Positions 27,167 through 36,471 of a stretch of 62,288 nucleotides of DNA are shown one piece after another. The position numbers were made by a program, and so were the translations under genes. Under the pieces are notes generated by a model. That model ran no database searches. It saw only the letters and a program-made list of their open reading frames with translations, and was not told where the DNA came from. The DNA comes from Oscillospiraceae bacterium (GTDB lineage: Bacteria; Bacillota; Clostridia; Oscillospirales; CAG-382), in the NCBI GenBank assembly GCA_015064895.1, contig SVRI01000013.1, positions 1 through 62,288 on the forward strand, given 5' to 3'. Within the stretch, counting starts at the first letter, position 1; each line of letters opens with the position of its first letter.

Positions 27167-27195
27167 ATTATACTATTTTTGCGCAATAATTTCAA
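27167..27195 (-). promoter_or_regulatory. Sigma-A promoter of ktrB
   Basis: On the minus strand, TTGAAA (27195-27190) and TATAAT (27172-27167) are 17 bp apart. The leader is only about 35 bases, so no riboswitch fits before ktrB. Confidence 0.7.
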
Positions 27196-27215
27196 TGTTT
27201 TTTTTGAAAATGATG

Positions 27216-27244
27216 TTGCAATGTACAGAAACTCGTTTTATAAT
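27216..27244 (+). promoter_or_regulatory. Sigma-A promoter of pyk
   Basis: TTGCAA (27216-27221) and TATAAT (27239-27244) are 17 bp apart, divergent from the ktrB promoter. Confidence 0.7.
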
Positions 27245-27306
27245 ATAAAATGGCTTTGATTTTTGATAAATTTTTAGCCGCAGAGTTCAGAAAAGAGATG
27301 ATTTAC

Positions 27307-28719
27307 ATGAGAAAGACAAAAGTAATATGTACAATAGGCCCTGCCTGTGACAATGAAGAAACTTTAATAAAAATGTGTAAGGAAGGCATGAATGTTGCCA
27401 GACTTAACTTTTCACACGGTACCCATGAAGACCATCAGGAAAAGATAGACCTTATCAAAAAGGTAAGACAAAAGCTGGGACTTCCCATTGCAATTATGCT
27501 TGACACAAAGGGCCCCGAATACAGAATTAAGACTTTTAAAGATAAAAAGGTAACACTTAATGACGGCGATACGTTTGTATTTACGGTTGATGATGTGGTC
27601 GGCGATAATACAAGAGTGTCTGTAAACTATGACCACCTTATGGAGGATTTGTCTAAGGGTGACAGAATCCTTGTCAATAACGGACTTGTAATTTTTGAGG
27701 TTGATGAAATAAAAGGAAACGACGTTGTGTGTAAGGTAATAACAGGCGGCGAGCTTTCCGACAGAAAGAGTATGAGCTTCCCGAATAAGGTTATGAAGCA
27801 TGATTACCTTTCCGAGCAGGATAAATCCGACCTTCTTTTCGGTATAATGAATGACGTTGACTTTGTAGCAGCGTCCTTTGTATCGAAACTCTCGGATGTA
27901 AAGGCAATAAGAGAGTTCCTTGACTCTAACGGCGGTAAGGATATCGATGTCATTGCAAAGATTGAAAACCGTTCGGGTGTTGATAATATAGATGAAATCT
28001 GCACACTTGCCGACGGTATCATGGTAGCACGAGGAGACCTTGGCGTTGAAATTCCCTTTATTGAAGTGCCTTCAATACAGAAGTATCTCATCAATAAGTG
28101 CAGAATGCTGGGTAAACGTGTAATTACAGCAACAGAAATGCTTGAATCCATGATACATAATCCGAGACCTACAAGAGCAGAACTTTCCGACGTTGCCAAT
28201 GCCGTATATGACGGCTCGAGTGCAATTATGCTTTCGGGTGAAACGGCTTCGGGTAAATATCCCGTTGAGGCTGTTAAAAATATGGTTGAAATTGCTGAAT
28301 TCACCGAAAAATGCATAAATTATCAGAACCGCTTCAAAAATTCGGAGTTCACTATCAAGAGTAAGCTTGATGCCGTATCCCATTCAACCTGCTCCATGGC
28401 AATTGACCTTGAAGCAAAGTGCATTGTCGTAAATTCCATCAGCGGTATTACGGCACGAATGGTAAGCCGTTTCAGAAGTCCTGTTGATATTCTGGGTATT
28501 ACTACAAACGAAAAGGCATGGAGAAAATTAAACCTCAGCTGGGGTGTTACACCTGCTCTTTGTGAGGAGTATAACTCTACAGAGGTTATGTTCTATACAT
28601 CCCTCAACAGAGCAAAGGAAGTGTTCGGACTTCAGAAAGGCGATAATGTAGTTCTCACCGGCGGTCAGATAAACGGTAAATCAGGTAACACAAACGTAAT
28701 CAAGGTTGAAACGGTATAA
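27307..28719 (+). CDS. pyk: Pyruvate kinase
   Basis: The 470-residue glycolytic enzyme converts phosphoenolpyruvate and ADP to pyruvate and ATP. It shows KVICTIGPA, MNVARLNFSHG, VARGDLGVEIPFIEVPSIQK and KRVITATEMLESMI, the core barrel and active-site motifs. It ends after the regulatory C domain and lacks the extra PEP-utiliser-like domain seen in some Bacillota. The ATG at 27307 fits family alignments, with AAAGAG about ten bases upstream; longer in-frame starts add nonconserved sequence. Its stop overlaps the ATG of the MATE gene (TAATG). Confidence 0.95.
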   Translation: MRKTKVICTIGPACDNEETLIKMCKEGMNVARLNFSHGTHEDHQEKIDLIKKVRQKLGLPIAIMLDTKGPEYRIKTFKDKKVTLNDGDTFVFTVDDVVGDNTRVSVNYDHLMEDLSKGDRILVNNGLVIFEVDEIKGNDVVCKVITGGELSDRKSMSFPNKVMKHDYLSEQDKSDLLFGIMNDVDFVAASFVSKLSDVKAIREFLDSNGGKDIDVIAKIENRSGVDNIDEICTLADGIMVARGDLGVEIPFIEVPSIQKYLINKCRMLGKRVITATEMLESMIHNPRPTRAELSDVANAVYDGSSAIMLSGETASGKYPVEAVKNMVEIAEFTEKCINYQNRFKNSEFTIKSKLDAVSHSTCSMAIDLEAKCIVVNSISGITARMVSRFRSPVDILGITTNEKAWRKLNLSWGVTPALCEEYNSTEVMFYTSLNRAKEVFGLQKGDNVVLTGGQINGKSGNTNVIKVETV

Positions 28720-30071
28720 TGCTTATTACACGAGACAAATCCTTCTATAAACAATTCTTTGCACTCTATTGGGTGCTGGTGCTTCACAATGTAATAACCC
28801 TCGGTGTAAACCTTGCCGATAATATAATGATTGGCTCATATTCCGAAACGGCTCTTTCGGGTGTCGGTGCCATAAATCAGATTCAGTTTATATTTCAGCA
28901 GATTGTAATGTCTGCAGGCTCATCCTTGGTTGCACTTTCAAGCCAGTATTGGGGACAGGGCAGACGTGAGGAAATAAAAAGGCTGTCAAGCTGTGCAATG
29001 CTTGTGGGTGTTACCGCTTCAATTGTACTGTTTGTTGCCGCGGCAATAACTCCGAGAGGGATAGTCGGTATTTTTTCACCCAGTAAAGAGATTGTTACAC
29101 AAGGTGCAAATTATCTCAAAATTATAAAATATACCTATCCCATATTTGCAATAACAAATCTTCTTCTTGCATCTCTGAGAAGTGTTGAAACGGTGAAAAT
29201 CGGTTTTTACATTTCTCTTGTTACACTAGTTACCAACTGTTCCATAAATTTTGTTCTTATAGAGGGTCGATTCGGTGCACCTGAACTTGGTGTTACGGGT
29301 GCGGCAATCGGAACACTTGTTGCAAGAATATTTGAGCTTGTAATTGTGTCGGCATACATATTCTTTCATGATAAGAAATTGGAAATCAAACTAAAAGATT
29401 TTCTTTTCATTGATAAAAAACTCTTTGCCGACTACCGTAAAACCGCATTTCCCATCATACTTGTCGGCGGCATGTTCGGAGTTTCAACGGCACTTCAGTC
29501 GGTGATACTCGGACATATGAGTGACAGTGCCATTGCGGCAAACTCCATGGCAACACCGCTGTATCAGACCTTGAAGGTGGCATCGGTAGGTGCGGCAAGT
29601 GCTTCTTCGGTAATTGTCGGAAAGACAATAGGCATGGGAGATATGAAGAAACTCAGAGAAATCGTAAAGACTTTGCAGCTTATGTTTGTTGCAATCGGCG
29701 TTGTAATGAGTACCCTGCTGTTCTTTATACGAATACCCGTTGTTTCGCTTTATGACCTTTCACCCGAGACGGCATCCCTTGCAAAGACTTTTCTTCTTGT
29801 GCTTTGCTTTACGGGCTTTGGAATGTCCTATCAGATGCCGACAATAATCGGTATTGTTCAGGGCGGCGGCGACGGAAAGTTTGTACTCAAAAATGACTTT
29901 ATAAGTATTTATTGTATCGTGCTTCCGTTGTCGTTCCTTGCGGCATTTGTATTTGACTGGCACCCTGCGGCAGTTGTATTCTGCCTGAATTTTGACCAGA
30001 TATTTAAATGTATACCGGGTTTTATAAAGGTAAACAGCTATACTTGGGTTAAGAAGCTTACGAATAATTGA
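28719..30071 (+). CDS. MATE family efflux transporter
   Basis: The 450-residue membrane protein has about 12 segments and the MATE pattern NLADNIMIGSYSETALSGVG near residue 30, repeated in weaker form in the second half (FGVSTALQSVILGHMSDSAIAANS). It probably exports drugs or metabolites using Na+ or H+. It starts within the stop of pyk by a one-base overlap, so it is translationally coupled. The link to glycolysis is unclear. Confidence 0.9.
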   Translation: MLITRDKSFYKQFFALYWVLVLHNVITLGVNLADNIMIGSYSETALSGVGAINQIQFIFQQIVMSAGSSLVALSSQYWGQGRREEIKRLSSCAMLVGVTASIVLFVAAAITPRGIVGIFSPSKEIVTQGANYLKIIKYTYPIFAITNLLLASLRSVETVKIGFYISLVTLVTNCSINFVLIEGRFGAPELGVTGAAIGTLVARIFELVIVSAYIFFHDKKLEIKLKDFLFIDKKLFADYRKTAFPIILVGGMFGVSTALQSVILGHMSDSAIAANSMATPLYQTLKVASVGAASASSVIVGKTIGMGDMKKLREIVKTLQLMFVAIGVVMSTLLFFIRIPVVSLYDLSPETASLAKTFLLVLCFTGFGMSYQMPTIIGIVQGGGDGKFVLKNDFISIYCIVLPLSFLAAFVFDWHPAAVVFCLNFDQIFKCIPGFIKVNSYTWVKKLTNN

Positions 30072-30119
30072 TAAGAGGTCTGATTAAAGGAGATTTCCTT
30101 AGGGATAAATAAAATTGGT

Positions 30120-30725
30120 GGCGTACTTCGGTACGCCTTTCTTTGTGCTTTCGGGAGTGTTTCGGCACTGCGGTGCCGACCTTCTTTTGTCCCGCGACAA
30201 AAGAAGGCAAAAACGCTCCGCTCAAAAGGAGAGATGACTCGACACCAATATCATCAAAAGCCGTCATGTCAGCGAGTCTGCGTGACCTCTCTCCTTTGCC
30301 GCGGCGGCTTACCTCTCACAACGCGGGTAAGTATTTGTATGATTTTCAATCTTTGTTTTCGCGAAAAAATCTGAGGTATAGCCTCGAACACACCGTTTGA
30401 CAACATTTAATCCACCAACCGAATATGCTTCAAATTAGCACAAATATAAATGAGGGGAGTTAAGCCACCACGGCGAAAGAGGGGAGGTCAGCGGAATGAG
30501 GGCAGCAGTATCATTGAAGTTAGCAGTTTATCAAATTTTGACGGCTTCGTAGAAGTGTTTGGTTTCATTTGTCCTAGTCAAAATTTGCCTTTTTGCACTT
30601 TGCTTTTCCCGAATGAGCCATCCCCTCTTTTTGAGTGGGCGTTTTTGGTACTTTTGTCGATACAAAAGTACGGAAAAGAATAATAAAGATATAAAAAGTC
30701 AGCAAGCAAAAAACTTACTGACTTT
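30120..30725. repeat. Foldback noncoding element, full copy A
   Basis: About 606 bp without a gene. The left half has GCGTACTTCGGTACGC, a CTTCTTTTGTC...GACAAAAGAAG palindrome, then CTCAAAAGGAGAGATGACTC. The right half, read on the opposite strand, has the same order: a GTACTTTTGTATCGACAAAAGTAC palindrome, then CTCAAAAAGAGGGGATGGCTC. The element is therefore a long imperfect inverted repeat, with further GA/CT-rich stems inside each arm. Another copy lies inverted at 43115-43690. It ends in a CAGCAAG/CTTACTG hairpin that could act as a terminator. Confidence 0.75.
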
Positions 30726-30828
30726 ATTTTTATCACCTGTATAAAGCCTGCTTAAGCTGTCCTTTTGTTTTGCATATTTGGGGAATAAACGCAAATACTT
30801 ATATCATAAAACCATTGGAGGAAAAGTT

Positions 30829-31956
30829 ATGAAACGAATAAAATATTTAATTCTTGTTTTACTGATATTTGCTTTTATGTGCGTGACTGTAAATGGTGCA
30901 GAGCTTACTCTTAACAGTAAGTCGGCATGTCTTATGGAGGCATCAACGGGAAAAATTCTCTATGAAATTAACGCTGATGAAAAGCTTGAGCCTGCTTCTG
31001 TTACTAAAATAATGTCGCTTATCCTTGTGTTTGAGGCAATGGATGAAGGAAAGTTTGATATGAATACACCCGTTTCGGGAAGTGAACATGCATGCAGTAT
31101 GGGCGGCTCTCAGATATGGCTTGAACCAGGTGAAACAATGACGGTCAATGAAATGTTAAAGGCTGTTATCGTAGCATCTGCAAATGATTGTACCGTGGCA
31201 CTCGGTGAGCTTGTTGCAGGAAGTGAAGAAAGCTTTGTTTCTCTTATGAATGAAAGAGCAAATGAGCTTGGCATGGCAAACACACATTTTGTAAACTGTA
31301 CGGGACTTCCTGCCGAAAACCATTATACAACAGCCCGTGATATTGCAATTATGACACGTGAACTTCATAAGCATAAGGCGGTTTATGACTATACAAGAAT
31401 CTGGACAGATACTCTAAGAAACGGTGAGTTCGGCATATCAAATACCAATAAGCTTATACGTTTTTATAACGGTGCCACGGGTATGAAGACGGGATATACT
31501 TCCTCTGCACTTTACTGTATGTCGGCAACGGCAGAAAGGGAAGGCATGGGACTTATAGCGGCGGTAATGAAGGCGGAAAGCAGTGATAAACGCTTTGCCG
31601 ACGCAAAGAAACTGCTTGAATACGGCTTTGCAAATTACAGCATATATGTGCCGGAGGAAATAGAACTTGATAACGTAAAAGTCCTTGGCGGCAAAAAGGA
31701 TAGCGCCCGTGTAGAAACCGATTTAGAAGATATTCTCATTGAAAAGGGAAATAAAAATAAAGTTGAAGTAAAAGTCAACATGGATGAAAGTATAAAAGCA
31801 CCTTTTGAGAAAAATACAAAAGTAGGTAATGTTTCTTTTACGGTTGACGGTAAGGAAATTGCAAATTATCCCGTTGTAACATGTGAAGAGGTCGAAAAAA
31901 TAACGTTTTCCGACATTTTTTTGAGGCTTTTGAAGTCAAGTATTGCAGTCAGATAG
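30829..31956 (+). CDS. dacF: D-alanyl-D-alanine carboxypeptidase, PBP5/DacF type
   Basis: The 375-residue exported serine peptidase has a signal peptide ending near NGA/E. The active-site triad motifs are SVTK (57-60), SAN (117-119) and KTG (220-222). The peptidase domain is followed by the C-terminal PBP5 beta domain. It trims the terminal D-Ala from peptidoglycan stem peptides and controls cross-linking. No clear amphipathic membrane anchor is visible at the C-terminus. The ATG at 30829 follows GGAGG. Which paralogue (DacA, DacB or DacF) cannot be fixed. Confidence 0.92.
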   Translation: MKRIKYLILVLLIFAFMCVTVNGAELTLNSKSACLMEASTGKILYEINADEKLEPASVTKIMSLILVFEAMDEGKFDMNTPVSGSEHACSMGGSQIWLEPGETMTVNEMLKAVIVASANDCTVALGELVAGSEESFVSLMNERANELGMANTHFVNCTGLPAENHYTTARDIAIMTRELHKHKAVYDYTRIWTDTLRNGEFGISNTNKLIRFYNGATGMKTGYTSSALYCMSATAEREGMGLIAAVMKAESSDKRFADAKKLLEYGFANYSIYVPEEIELDNVKVLGGKKDSARVETDLEDILIEKGNKNKVEVKVNMDESIKAPFEKNTKVGNVSFTVDGKEIANYPVVTCEEVEKITFSDIFLRLLKSSIAVR

Positions 31957-32046
31957 ATTTATGTAAAAATTGTTACAAAATCATGTAGAATTGCCATGTG
32001 TATGAGTTTATAATTTAGGTATAAAACAATATTGGAGGATAACAAT

Positions 32047-33390
32047 ATGGCAATTAAGTGTAATGACAAATTCGTGAAAAATTTTGTTACCGACGCCGAA
32101 ATTAACGCCCTTATTCCTGCCCTTGAATCGGCACATGATAAGATAGTAAACAAGACGGGTGAAGGAAACGATTTCCTTGGCTGGCAGACTCTTCCTGTTG
32201 ATTATGATAAGGAAGAATTTGAAAGAATAAAGAAGGCTGCAAAGAAGATACAGGATACGTGCGATGTTCTTATCGTTATCGGTATCGGCGGCTCATATCT
32301 CGGTGCACGTGCTGCAATCGAATATATCAAATCCCCCAACTATAATCTTTTAAAGAAAAATACTCCCGAAATATATTTCATAGGCAATTCCATTTCACCT
32401 GCGGCTCTTTCCGAAACCCTCAGCCTTTGTGAAGGTAAGGATATCTGCGTAAATGTTATTTCAAAATCGGGTACTACAACCGAGCCTGCCGTAGCTTTCA
32501 GAATCTTCAGAGGACTTCTCGAAGAAAAATACGGCAAGGAAGGTGCAAAGGAAAGAATTTTTGCAACTACCGATAAAGCAAGAGGAACACTCAAGGAATT
32601 TTCCGACGATATGGGTTATGAAACCTTTGTAATTCCCGATGATGTCGGCGGAAGATACTCTGTTCTTACTGCCTGCGGACTTCTTCCCATAGCCGTAGCG
32701 GGATGCGACATCGACAAGATTATGGAAGGTGCAAAGGCAGCATTCGATGAGCTTTCGGTATGCGATATTGAAAAGAACGACGCTTATAAGTATGCAGTAA
32801 TCAGAAACGTACTTCATGCTAAGGGTAAGGACCTTGAAATCATGGCATGCTATGAGCCCGCATATCAGTATATGAATGAATGGTGGAAGCAGCTCTTCGG
32901 CGAAAGCGAAGGTAAAGACGGCAAGGGTATTTTCCCGGCATCCGTAATCTATTCAACAGACCTTCATTCACTCGGTCAGATTGTACAGGAAGGACAGCGT
33001 AATATCTTTGAAACTGTTATCAACATTGATAAGCAGAACGCAAGTGTTATCATTCCCAATGACCCCCAGAATATCGACAACCTCAACTTCCTTTCTGGAC
33101 ATGAGCTTGACGAAGCAAACAAGAAGGCGTTCCTTGCAACGGTTCTTGCACACAATGACGGCGGTGTTCCCAATATCATCCTTGAAGTACCCTCCAGAGG
33201 CGAATATGACTACGGTTATATGGTTTACTTCTTTGAGCTTGCCTGTGCTGCATCCGGTTATATCCTCGGTGTAAATCCCTTTAACCAGCCCGGTGTTGAA
33301 GCTTATAAGAAGAATATGTTTGCACTTCTCGGTAAACCCGGTAAAGAAAACGATGAACGCAGAGCAGAGCTTGAAAAGCTTTTGAAATAG
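32047..33390 (+). CDS. pgi: Glucose-6-phosphate isomerase
   Basis: The 447-residue glycolytic enzyme interconverts glucose-6-phosphate and fructose-6-phosphate. [27 protein letters not shown] and the active-site region ending in [18 protein letters not shown] are the family hallmarks, and the length suits the shorter Bacillota form. GGAGG lies nine bases before the ATG at 32047. An intrinsic terminator follows. Confidence 0.96.
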   Translation: MAIKCNDKFVKNFVTDAEINALIPALESAHDKIVNKTGEGNDFLGWQTLPVDYDKEEFERIKKAAKKIQDTCDVLIVIGIGGSYLGARAAIEYIKSPNYNLLKKNTPEIYFIGNSISPAALSETLSLCEGKDICVNVISKSGTTTEPAVAFRIFRGLLEEKYGKEGAKERIFATTDKARGTLKEFSDDMGYETFVIPDDVGGRYSVLTACGLLPIAVAGCDIDKIMEGAKAAFDELSVCDIEKNDAYKYAVIRNVLHAKGKDLEIMACYEPAYQYMNEWWKQLFGESEGKDGKGIFPASVIYSTDLHSLGQIVQEGQRNIFETVINIDKQNASVIIPNDPQNIDNLNFLSGHELDEANKKAFLATVLAHNDGGVPNIILEVPSRGEYDYGYMVYFFELACAASGYILGVNPFNQPGVEAYKKNMFALLGKPGKENDERRAELEKLLK

Positions 33391-33400
33391 TATAACTATT

Positions 33401-33437
33401 CACCCATGTAAGACAATACATGGGTGTTTTTTTATTG
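33401..33437 (+). terminator. Intrinsic terminator of pgi
   Basis: CACCCATGTA and TACATGGGTG form a perfect 10-bp stem followed by seven T residues. Confidence 0.85.
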
Positions 33438-33449
33438 TATGAATCTTTG

Positions 33450-33478
33450 TTGCATTAGTCAAAAACATATGATATAAT
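33450..33478 (+). promoter_or_regulatory. Sigma-A promoter
   Basis: TTGCAT (33450-33455) and TATAAT (33473-33478) are 17 bp apart, 22 bp before the ATG of the secreted protein at 33501. Confidence 0.7.
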
Positions 33479-33500
33479 TAGAGTGAATGGAGGTATGTTT

Positions 33501-34448
33501 ATGAAAAAGATATTTGCTGCAGTATTGCTTTCTTTGCTGTTTGCTGTTACTAGTTCAGCAATTGATGTCAGAGTTTTACTTCCTGATTTCCCTATAGAAA
33601 TCAATGAGTTTGACCGAAACTATAATGTCAAAGAAGAATACCCCATGCTTGTTTATAAAAATATCACTTATTTACCTTTGACATATAATAATGCACAGCT
33701 TATAAATCTTCGCTATGAGTGGACAGAAGAAGAAGGGCTTGTTTTGTCAAATGCCGATTCTGATGCACCAAAAGAGTTTTATTGTGATCAAATCGTGCTG
33801 GAAAAAGGTATAATTCCCATTCCGGGCGGATATAAAATGGATGCTGATTTATTTACCGTTTATAATTTGCTTGACGGAAATATGGAAAACAGCAAGAGCC
33901 TTTGTGCAAGCATTGCGGATGAAAAAGTAACTGTAAACGGGACGGTAATTGATAATAATTCGCTTGAGTATCCATTACTGAATTTCCGAAATATAGTCTA
34001 CATACCCCTGACATATGATTTTGTGACTGAATACCTGAAAGGAACGATTTCGTTTGACTCAGAAAACGGTCTTTGTATGAGTGTGAATAATTATTTTTAT
34101 ATGCCCGAAAATGCACTCTTAGCAACCTATGATGAACAAGGCACTCAGGTGGAATGGGATTCTTTCAGATGTACATTTTATATAAAAGATAACCTTACTG
34201 TACGCCTTAAAACTACAAACTTCGATTTGGGCGGACCGTTGTCGAGTAATATAAAGATAACCCAAAACGGCGTCGAAAGAACAGTCTGGGGCGGATGGTT
34301 TGGATATAACATGGGAAATGCACCGCAGTTTAGCATTGAAGACGGAAAAATATATACCGTCTACTGCACCCTGTGGGATGAAATTCGTGACGGAATTGTT
34401 TATCCTTGCACAGTCGATATTCAAACAGAAGAAATAACAAAACAATAA
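33501..34448 (+). CDS. Secreted protein with copper amine oxidase N-like repeats
   Basis: The 315-residue exported protein has a signal peptide (cleavage near SSA/ID). Two related segments, YPMLVYKNITYLPLTYNNAQ with RYEWTEEEGLVLS and YPLLNFRNIVYIPLTYDFV with ISFDSENGLCMS, match the short copper-amine-oxidase-N-like repeat common in clostridial surface proteins. The rest is unrecognised. The ATG at 33501 is preceded by GGAGGT. It stands alone, with its own promoter and terminator. The function is unknown; a wall-associated role is a guess. Confidence 0.75.
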   Translation: MKKIFAAVLLSLLFAVTSSAIDVRVLLPDFPIEINEFDRNYNVKEEYPMLVYKNITYLPLTYNNAQLINLRYEWTEEEGLVLSNADSDAPKEFYCDQIVLEKGIIPIPGGYKMDADLFTVYNLLDGNMENSKSLCASIADEKVTVNGTVIDNNSLEYPLLNFRNIVYIPLTYDFVTEYLKGTISFDSENGLCMSVNNYFYMPENALLATYDEQGTQVEWDSFRCTFYIKDNLTVRLKTTNFDLGGPLSSNIKITQNGVERTVWGGWFGYNMGNAPQFSIEDGKIYTVYCTLWDEIRDGIVYPCTVDIQTEEITKQ

Positions 34449-34455
34449 AATAAAT

Positions 34456-34490
34456 ATCCACCCGTAAAACGGGTGGTATTTCATTTTCGG
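34456..34490 (+). terminator. Intrinsic terminator
   Basis: CCACCCG and CGGGTGG form a stem with a short A-rich loop, followed by a T-rich stretch, right after the secreted protein gene. Confidence 0.75.
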
Positions 34491-34900
34491 GTAAAACCCT
34501 ACCCACTACTGGCAACGCACAAGTGCGTTTTTTGGTTGGCCTGCCAGCCATGCAACTGTTACTTGCTACCCATAAATGGGTTTCACAAAAGGCCTTCCTC
34601 CGAGAGGAAGGGGGACCGCTTGCGGTGGAAGGAGACTGCGAACTTTTTAATTTTCCGCGGTCTCATTGCAACTGCTTGATTGAAATTTCGCATTCTCCCT
34701 CAGTCACCTTCGGCGACAGCCTACGGCCCTGCTCGCAAGCAAGCTTGCTTGCCGCTTTGCCTAAAAACAACCACACAGGGTTGTTTTCTTAACGTGTCGC
34801 GCCCTCCCTGAGGGAGCCTTTGCCACAATTTTACTCTTAATTTATTCTCTGTTCAACGGTAAACCTTTATTGAACCACGCGACTATCGCGTGGTTTTCTT
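34491..34900. repeat. Intergenic repeat region with many hairpins
   Basis: There is no gene in these 410 bp. They hold stacked palindromes: AACGCACAAGTGCGTT followed by T residues, GGCCTTCCTCCGAGAGGAAG, CACCTTCGGCGACAG, CCTCCCTGAGGGAGCC, AAACAACC...GGTTGTTT and CCACGCGACTATCGCGTGG followed by T residues. A small related CCTCC...GAGGG hairpin is seen at 11360. This looks like dispersed repeat material of a different family from the foldback elements. Confidence 0.5.
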
Positions 34901-34913
34901 CATACAAAATAAA

Positions 34914-34939
34914 AAGGCACAGCCGCTTGGCTGTGCCTT
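34914..34939 (-). terminator. Intrinsic terminator of the oadB unit
   Basis: AAGGCACAGCC and GGCTGTGCCTT form a perfect 11-bp stem; on the minus strand it is followed by TTTATTTT. Confidence 0.85.
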
Positions 34940-34959
34940 AACTGTTTATTAATTAAATC

Positions 34960-35112
34960 TTACTTCTGGTTGTCATCCTTCTTGTTTCCGATTTTTGCAA
35001 GAAGATAAACAGAAAGAATGATAATACCTATTACAATAAATATACCGAGCATACCTTTGCCCATGTAGGGGAGATTTTTAACAAAACCCATAGGATGAAA
35101 ATCTATATTCAT
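34960..35112 (-). CDS. 50-residue single-span membrane peptide
   Basis: This small gene lies 21 bases downstream of oadB, with AAGGAGA eight bases before its ATG and an intrinsic terminator after its stop. The peptide starts MNIDFHPMGFVKNLPYMGKG, has one hydrophobic helix of about 20 residues (LGIFIVIGIIILSVYLLAKI) and a short charged tail. Small one-span subunits accompany Na+-pump decarboxylases (the gamma or delta chains), so I infer an accessory subunit of the OadB-like protein. Sequence similarity to OadG itself is not evident. Confidence 0.75.
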   Translation of the reverse strand: MNIDFHPMGFVKNLPYMGKGMLGIFIVIGIIILSVYLLAKIGNKKDDNQK

Positions 35113-35133
35113 AGTGATGTTCTCCTTTCAGAA

Positions 35134-36270
35134 TTAAGCAACAAGAGGTAATATAAACTTGAGGATAAGACCGCCCGCAATAACGGAAGCAATCTGACCC
35201 GAAACGTTTACGCCTATAGAATGCATGAGAAGGAAGTTCTGGTTGTCTTCAGCAAGACCCATTTTGTGAACAACTCTTCCCGACATGGGGAATGCGGAAA
35301 TACCTGCAGCACCGATCATGGGGTTCATCTTCTTGCCCTTGGGAAGGAAGAGGTTGAGAAGCTTTGCAAAGAGAACGCCGCCGGCGGTATCGAAGATGAA
35401 TGCGAAAAGACCGAGTCCGAGAATGAGAAGGGTAGAGGGCTGGAGGAACTTGTCTGCAACCATCTGATTGGCAATTGTAATACCAAGGAAAATAGTAACA
35501 AGGTTTGCAAGAACCTTCTGGGCTGTTTCGGAAAGTGAATCAAGCACACCGCATTCTCTGATAAGGTTACCGAACATAAGGAAACCGATAAGAGAAACGG
35601 AACTGGGTGCAATAACACCTGCAACTATTGTAACAATAATGGGGAAGAGAATCCTTGTGAGCTTGGAAACCTTAACGGTAGTGTTGTCCATGCGGATTCT
35701 TCTTTCCTTTTTTGTGGTAAGAAGCTTAATTACGGGGGGCTGAATGATGGGCACAAGAGCCATGTAGGAGTATGCCGCAACCATTATGGCACCCGTTATT
35801 TCACTGTCCGGTCCGAGAAGCTGGTTTGCAACAACTATGGCAGTAGGACCGTCTGCGGCACCTATAATACCGATTGAAGCTGCTTCCGGAGTTGTAAAGA
35901 ACATTGAAGCAAGACAGAAGGTAAAGAAGATACCGAACTGAGCTGCCGCACCGAAAATCATAAGCTTGGGGTTGGAAAGCACGGGACCGAAGTCAATCAT
36001 GGCACCGATACCGATAAAGAGGATAAGCGGGAAAAGCTCATTTGCAATACCTGCGTTAAAGAGGGTTGTTATAGCCCCTTCATCGCCGATTGCACCCGAA
36101 AGGGGAATGTTTACAAGGATGGTACCGAAGCCCATGGGAAGAAGAAGTGTCGGCTCCATGTCCTTTTTGATGGCAAGGTAAATGAGAATGCCGCCGATTG
36201 CCCACATGACAACGTAACGCCAGTCGGCAAGGTTTGCCACATTGCTGAATAAGTCTCTGAAGATACTCAT
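35134..36270 (-). CDS. oadB: Na+-translocating decarboxylase beta subunit (OadB/GcdB/MmdB family)
   Basis: The 378-residue integral membrane protein is of normal length for the family. It contains GAMIDFGPVLSNPK, GIIGAADGPTAIVVANQLL and AGISAFPMSGRVVHKMG, the regions that carry the Na+-binding and proton-path residues of the beta subunit. In known complexes it couples decarboxylation of biotin-bound carboxylate to Na+ export. No alpha carboxyltransferase or biotin carrier gene lies nearby; only a 50-residue membrane peptide follows. Its leader carries a yybP-ykoY-type aptamer and a terminator, so I infer Mn2+-dependent read-through. Whether it works as a pump, needs distant partners, or has another cation role is open. 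Confidence 0.87.
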   Translation of the reverse strand: MSIFRDLFSNVANLADWRYVVMWAIGGILIYLAIKKDMEPTLLLPMGFGTILVNIPLSGAIGDEGAITTLFNAGIANELFPLILFIGIGAMIDFGPVLSNPKLMIFGAAAQFGIFFTFCLASMFFTTPEAASIGIIGAADGPTAIVVANQLLGPDSEITGAIMVAAYSYMALVPIIQPPVIKLLTTKKERRIRMDNTTVKVSKLTRILFPIIVTIVAGVIAPSSVSLIGFLMFGNLIRECGVLDSLSETAQKVLANLVTIFLGITIANQMVADKFLQPSTLLILGLGLFAFIFDTAGGVLFAKLLNLFLPKGKKMNPMIGAAGISAFPMSGRVVHKMGLAEDNQNFLLMHSIGVNVSGQIASVIAGGLILKFILPLVA

Positions 36271-36307
36271 GCGTAAAATCTCCTTTGTGTTTTTTTGAAA
36301 ATCCGAA

Positions 36308-36355
36308 CAAAAAAATAAAACCTTTACCCAAAGCGAAAGCGTGCTTTAAGTAAAA
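36308..36355 (-). terminator. Attenuator terminator in the oadB leader
   Basis: On the minus strand, TTTACttAAAGC and GCTTTggGTAAA form a hairpin followed by GGTTTTATTTTTTT. Its 5' side uses the 3' strand of aptamer helix P1 (36355-36348), so the terminator and the closed aptamer exclude each other. Confidence 0.75.
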
Positions 36356-36440
36356 GTCTTGCTGTTGAAAGTTTGTGCGGACATAAGTCGTATTGACGCA
36401 CACACTCCGAATATGTTCGGTAGCTACTCCCTTTTTACTT
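36348..36440 (-). promoter_or_regulatory. yybP-ykoY manganese riboswitch aptamer
   Basis: Read on the minus strand, the leader shows the family landmarks in order: helix P1 (AAGTAAAA with TTTTACTT), AGGGAGTAGC, a CCGAA...TTCGG hairpin, TGTGCG with the conserved CGTCAATACG loop closed by CGCACA, and the 3' AGCAAGAC. The loop and GCAAGAC motifs match the Mn2+-binding core of characterised yybP-ykoY RNAs as I remember them. P1 formation would block the following terminator, so ligand should switch the gene on. Known targets are mostly Mn exporters, which makes oadB an unexpected one. Confidence 0.82.
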
Positions 36441-36471
36441 TTTTGTAAGGTTTTCCGTGATTTGCAGTAAA

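Noticed and set aside
30450..30744. Short open frames in the 30.5-kb spacer as genes
   Set aside because: They lie inside the foldback repeat, lack binding sites and differ between the two copies.
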